Below are positions 5,307 through 7,509 of a DNA stretch of 7,509 bases, in pieces. A program made the position numbers and the translations under genes. Numbering within the stretch: the stretch's first letter is position 1; each line of letters opens with the position of its first letter. Where the stretch lies: the NCBI GenBank assembly GCA_030636765.1, contig DAOVWI010000105.1, positions 1-7,509 on the forward strand, read 5' to 3'. The notes below the pieces were generated by a model. The model searched no databases. It was given only the letters and a program-made list of their open reading frames with translations, and was not told where the DNA came from. The DNA comes from Gemmatimonadales bacterium. Its GTDB lineage: Bacteria > Gemmatimonadota > Gemmatimonadetes > Palauibacterales > Palauibacteraceae.

Positions 5307-6221
5307 ATGAAGATCGTCTCTCTTCTTGCCGGCGCGACCGAGATCGTGTGCACGCTCGGGCTGGAGGAGCGGCTCGTGGGAATATCGCACGAGTGCGACC
5401 ACCCCCCGGAGGTGCTCGACCGCCCCCGCATCAGCCGTCCGCGCTTCGATCCCTCGGAGCTCTCGAGTCGCGAGATCGACCGCGCGGTTCGGGACGCCGT
5501 CGCCTCGGGCGACAGTGTCTACGAGATCGACGCCGAGGAGCTCGCGAAGCTCTCCCCGCATCTCGTTCTGAGTCAGGCAGTGTGCGACGTGTGCGCGGTG
5601 CCGTCGGAAGGGGCTCGGGAGGTCGTCGAGAAGGCCGGCCTGGATTGCGAGGTGCTCTCCCTGGACGCCCACTCGCTACGCGATATCCTCGACACCGTGA
5701 ATCAGGTAGGGGAGGCGACCGGAGTCCGGGAGCGCGCCGACGCGTGCGTCGGTGAGCTGCGCCGCCGGTTGCATGACGTATCGAGATCCGTGACAGGCGC
5801 CATTCGACCGCGAGTGCTGGCGCTGGAATGGCTCGACCCGATCTTCGTTCCGGGCCACTGGGTGCCAGAGATGATCGATCTCGCCGGCGGTCAGTGCCTG
5901 GCCGGCACGGCCAAGGAACGATCCGTCGAAGCTTTGCCGGGGGAGCTACGCGAGCTGGACCCGGACATTCTGGTTGTCATGCCGTGCGGCTTCGGCCTCG
6001 CCGCGGCTCGACGAGACGCCACCGAGCATGCCGACCTTCTGTCGGATCTCGCCCCGCGCGCGATCGAAGAAGGCCGGGCGTTCGTGGTCGACGCCTCCTC
6101 GTACTTCAACCGGTCCGGCCCCAGGGTCGTGGAGGGCGTCGAGATCCTGGCGGGCCTCCTTCACCCCGAACTAGTGGGTCTGCCTCTCGCGGGCGCAGCG
6201 GCCACCTGGCTTCCCGACTAG
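5307..6221 (+). CDS. BtuF-like (cobalamin / iron-complex type) substrate-binding-fold protein without signal peptide
   Basis: The protein (304 residues) belongs by eye to the periplasmic-binding-protein class III / BtuF-FecB fold (Peripla_BP_2). Features are the opening IVSLLAGATEIV (3-14), LVGISHECDHP (23-33), YEID, the pair CDVC (Cys93, Cys96), WLDPIFVPGHWVPEMIDLAGG (from 175) and DPDILVVMPCGFGL. Secreted members carry a signal peptide or lipobox. This one starts two residues before the first strand of the fold, so it is probably cytoplasmic. The start is supported by GAGGTGG (5298-5304), overlapping the previous TGA. An upstream in-frame ATG at 5247 lies inside the fusion gene and encodes no hydrophobic leader. 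No ABC permease or ATPase gene is adjacent. The 7-nt spacing places it in the cysteine operon, but ligand and role are unknown; a corrinoid-related role is only suggested by the fold. Confidence 0.8.
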   Translation: MKIVSLLAGATEIVCTLGLEERLVGISHECDHPPEVLDRPRISRPRFDPSELSSREIDRAVRDAVASGDSVYEIDAEELAKLSPHLVLSQAVCDVCAVPSEGAREVVEKAGLDCEVLSLDAHSLRDILDTVNQVGEATGVRERADACVGELRRRLHDVSRSVTGAIRPRVLALEWLDPIFVPGHWVPEMIDLAGGQCLAGTAKERSVEALPGELRELDPDILVVMPCGFGLAAARRDATEHADLLSDLAPRAIEEGRAFVVDASSYFNRSGPRVVEGVEILAGLLHPELVGLPLAGAAATWLPD

Positions 6222-6242
6222 CAGGTCGCTGGCAGGTCGCTG
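6221..6242 (+). repeat. Perfect two-copy 11-bp tandem repeat at the convergent junction
   Basis: GCAGGTCGCTG occurs at 6221-6231 and immediately again at 6232-6242. It begins on the last base of the upstream stop codon and lies in the 44-nt gap between two convergent genes. GGCAGGTCG (6231-6239) is also an inverted match of CGACCTGCC (6280-6288) inside the end of serA, with CCTGG (6249-6253) and CCAGG (6274-6278) nested inside. A folded 3'-end structure is possible, but there is no T-tract. Confidence 0.8.
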
Positions 6243-6265
6243 AAGAACCCTGGTGGGTCGCGCGC

Positions 6266-7509
6266 TCAGGCGTCCAGGACGACCTGCCGGACGGCGACGA
6301 CGCTGGGCAGGGCAGCCAGCGCGCGCAGGAGTTCCTCCGGGAGCGGGGAATCCGTTCGGATCACTCCAAGCGCCTCTCCACCAGCCTCTCGCCGGCAGAG
6401 GTGGTACTCGGCGATGTTCACACCCGCCCGGCCCAGCGCTGAGCCCACCTCACCGATGACGCCGGGGACGTCCCGGTTGTCCACGAGGACGAGGTTGCCG
6501 CGAGGAACGACGTCCACATGATACGGGCCGATGCGCACTAGCCTCCGATGTCCTTCGGCCACGAGCGACCCACCCACCACCTCGTCGCGCCCTCCGCGCT
6601 TCGCCGTGAGCTCCACGTAGTTCGCGTAGTCGGCGATCCGTCGCGTCCGAACGCGGGCCACATCGATGCCGCGCTCGCCCGCGATGGTCAGAGCGTTCAC
6701 GAGGTTCAGCGGCGAGGCCACGGTGGATCGCAGATAGCCCTCCAGAGCCGCCGCGGCCAGCATCCGGAGCACGCGGCGCAGCGGGCCCGCGTAGCGGACC
6801 TCCAGGCGCTCGCAGCGCCCCTCGGTCAGCACGGCCAGAAGGACGCCGAGTCGGCGCGCGAGCTCGAGGATCGGCTCCAGCCGCGCCCGCTCTTCCGGGT
6901 CAATGCTGGGTACGTTGAGCGCGGCCGTCAGGTCGCCCGTCAGCAGGGCATCGCGCACGCTCCGGGCGATCTCGATCGCCACCTCCCGCTGCGCCTCGGC
7001 CGTGGCCGCTCCGACGTGGGGCGTCATCACGAGGTTCGGTGCGTCGCGGAGAGGGTCATCGTCCGGAAGCGGTTCCCGCGCGTAGACGTCGAGCGCCGCG
7101 GCGGCAATGCTCCCCGCCCGGAGGGCTTCGGCGAGAGCACCCTGGTCCACGATCCCGCCCCGCGCCGCGTTCACGAGCACCGCCGTGGGCTTCATCCGAG
7201 CCAGCTCGGCCTCGCCGATCATGCGCTCTGTGGCGTCGGTCAGAGGCACGTGCAGGGTCACGAAGTCCGCTTCCGCCAGAAGCTCGTCGAGCTCCACGCG
7301 CTGAAGACGCCCCGGGGTGGCCCGCTCCGCGCTCAGGTACGGGTCGTAGGCTACCACGCGCATGCCGAAGGCGCGGCCGCGGCGGGCCACCTCGCTGCCG
7401 ATACGGCCGGCGCCGATGACACCGAGTATCTTGCCGTGAAGCTGCTGTCCACGCAGCGTCTTGCGATCCCACCGGCCTTCGCGGATGGACCGGTCCGCCT
7501 CCGGGATCC
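6266..7509 (-). CDS. serA: D-3-phosphoglycerate dehydrogenase, C-terminal about 413 residues (N terminus outside window)
   Basis: SerA oxidises 3-phosphoglycerate to 3-phosphohydroxypyruvate with NAD, the first step of phosphorylated serine synthesis; SerC then makes O-phosphoserine. The frame is open to the window edge, so the GTG seen near 7390 is an internal Val codon (SEVARRG), not a start. About 110 N-terminal residues appear to be missing. Visible elements are the NAD-binding GVIGAGRIG (7397-7423), AYDPYLS, the catalytic Arg in NAARGG (7160-7162), the Glu in AREPLP (7073-7075) and the His in TPHVGAA (7016-7018). An allosteric substrate-binding domain and a C-terminal ACT domain (VDNRDVPGVIGEVG onward) mark the long SerA form, in which ACT domains commonly mediate serine feedback. 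It converges on the cysteine operon with 44 nt between stops. O-phosphoserine is the expected CysM co-substrate, so linkage is metabolically sensible. Confidence 0.95.
   Translation of the reverse strand, partial: IPEADRSIREGRWDRKTLRGQQLHGKILGVIGAGRIGSEVARRGRAFGMRVVAYDPYLSAERATPGRLQRVELDELLAEADFVTLHVPLTDATERMIGEAELARMKPTAVLVNAARGGIVDQGALAEALRAGSIAAAALDVYAREPLPDDDPLRDAPNLVMTPHVGAATAEAQREVAIEIARSVRDALLTGDLTAALNVPSIDPEERARLEPILELARRLGVLLAVLTEGRCERLEVRYAGPLRRVLRMLAAAALEGYLRSTVASPLNLVNALTIAGERGIDVARVRTRRIADYANYVELTAKRGGRDEVVGGSLVAEGHRRLVRIGPYHVDVVPRGNLVLVDNRDVPGVIGEVGSALGRAGVNIAEYHLCRREAGGEALGVIRTDSPLPEELLRALAALPSVVAVRQVVLDA

Noticed and set aside
3746..5431. 561-residue open frame on the minus strand opposite the carrier-E1-rhodanese gene
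   Set aside because: It is a shadow of a GC-rich coding frame. Its translation is low-information, rich in Arg, Asp and His, with no recognisable motif, and the + strand protein is conserved end to end.
6266..7390. serA starting at the GTG near 7390
   Set aside because: The reading frame continues to the window edge and encodes the conserved NAD-binding GVIGAGRIG upstream, so the gene is simply cut by the window.

Overview
This window is GC-rich bacterial chromosomal DNA. It is densely coded, most genes have good Shine-Dalgarno sites, and there are no mobile elements, tRNAs, rRNAs or CRISPR arrays. The lineage cannot be fixed from the sequence. GC content and gene set would fit Gemmatimonadota or another high-GC soil or aquatic phylum (inference, low confidence).

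Layout: (1) the 3' end of an unrecognised gene (2-187, +). (2) A kbl-rpe pair (+): 2-amino-3-ketobutyrate CoA ligase (glycine C-acetyltransferase) and ribulose-phosphate 3-epimerase. (3) A 204-nt gap (2133-2336) with a possible 27-codon leader ORF containing Cys-Tyr-Cys and a strong intrinsic terminator (2289-2316) just before the next start. (4) A tight four-gene + strand cluster (2337-6221): CysM-type PLP synthase, JAMM metalloprotease, a three-domain fusion (CysO-like ubiquitin-fold sulfur carrier, MoeB/ThiF E1-like adenylyltransferase, rhodanese), and a BtuF-like binding protein without a signal peptide. (5) A convergent, 5'-truncated serA (6266-7509, -).

The cluster reads as the protein-bound-sulfide route to cysteine known from Mycobacterium tuberculosis (CysO, CysM, Mec+, MoeZ). 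The E1-like domain would adenylate the carrier C-terminal Gly-Gly and the rhodanese would help supply sulfur. CysM would couple the thiocarboxylate to O-phosphoserine, and the JAMM protease would release cysteine. SerA feeds the same pathway, since its product leads to O-phosphoserine via SerC.

The main novelty is the fusion. The carrier Gly-Gly (residues 90-91) is internal, followed by a short Ala/Gly/Pro linker and the E1 domain. Either the JAMM protease encoded just upstream, or another protease, must cut after Gly-Gly to make a working carrier, or the fused carrier works in an unusual way. Second-rank points are the possible cysteine-responsive leader, a Gln at a metal-ligand His position in Rpe, and the leaderless BtuF-like protein at the end of the sulfur operon.
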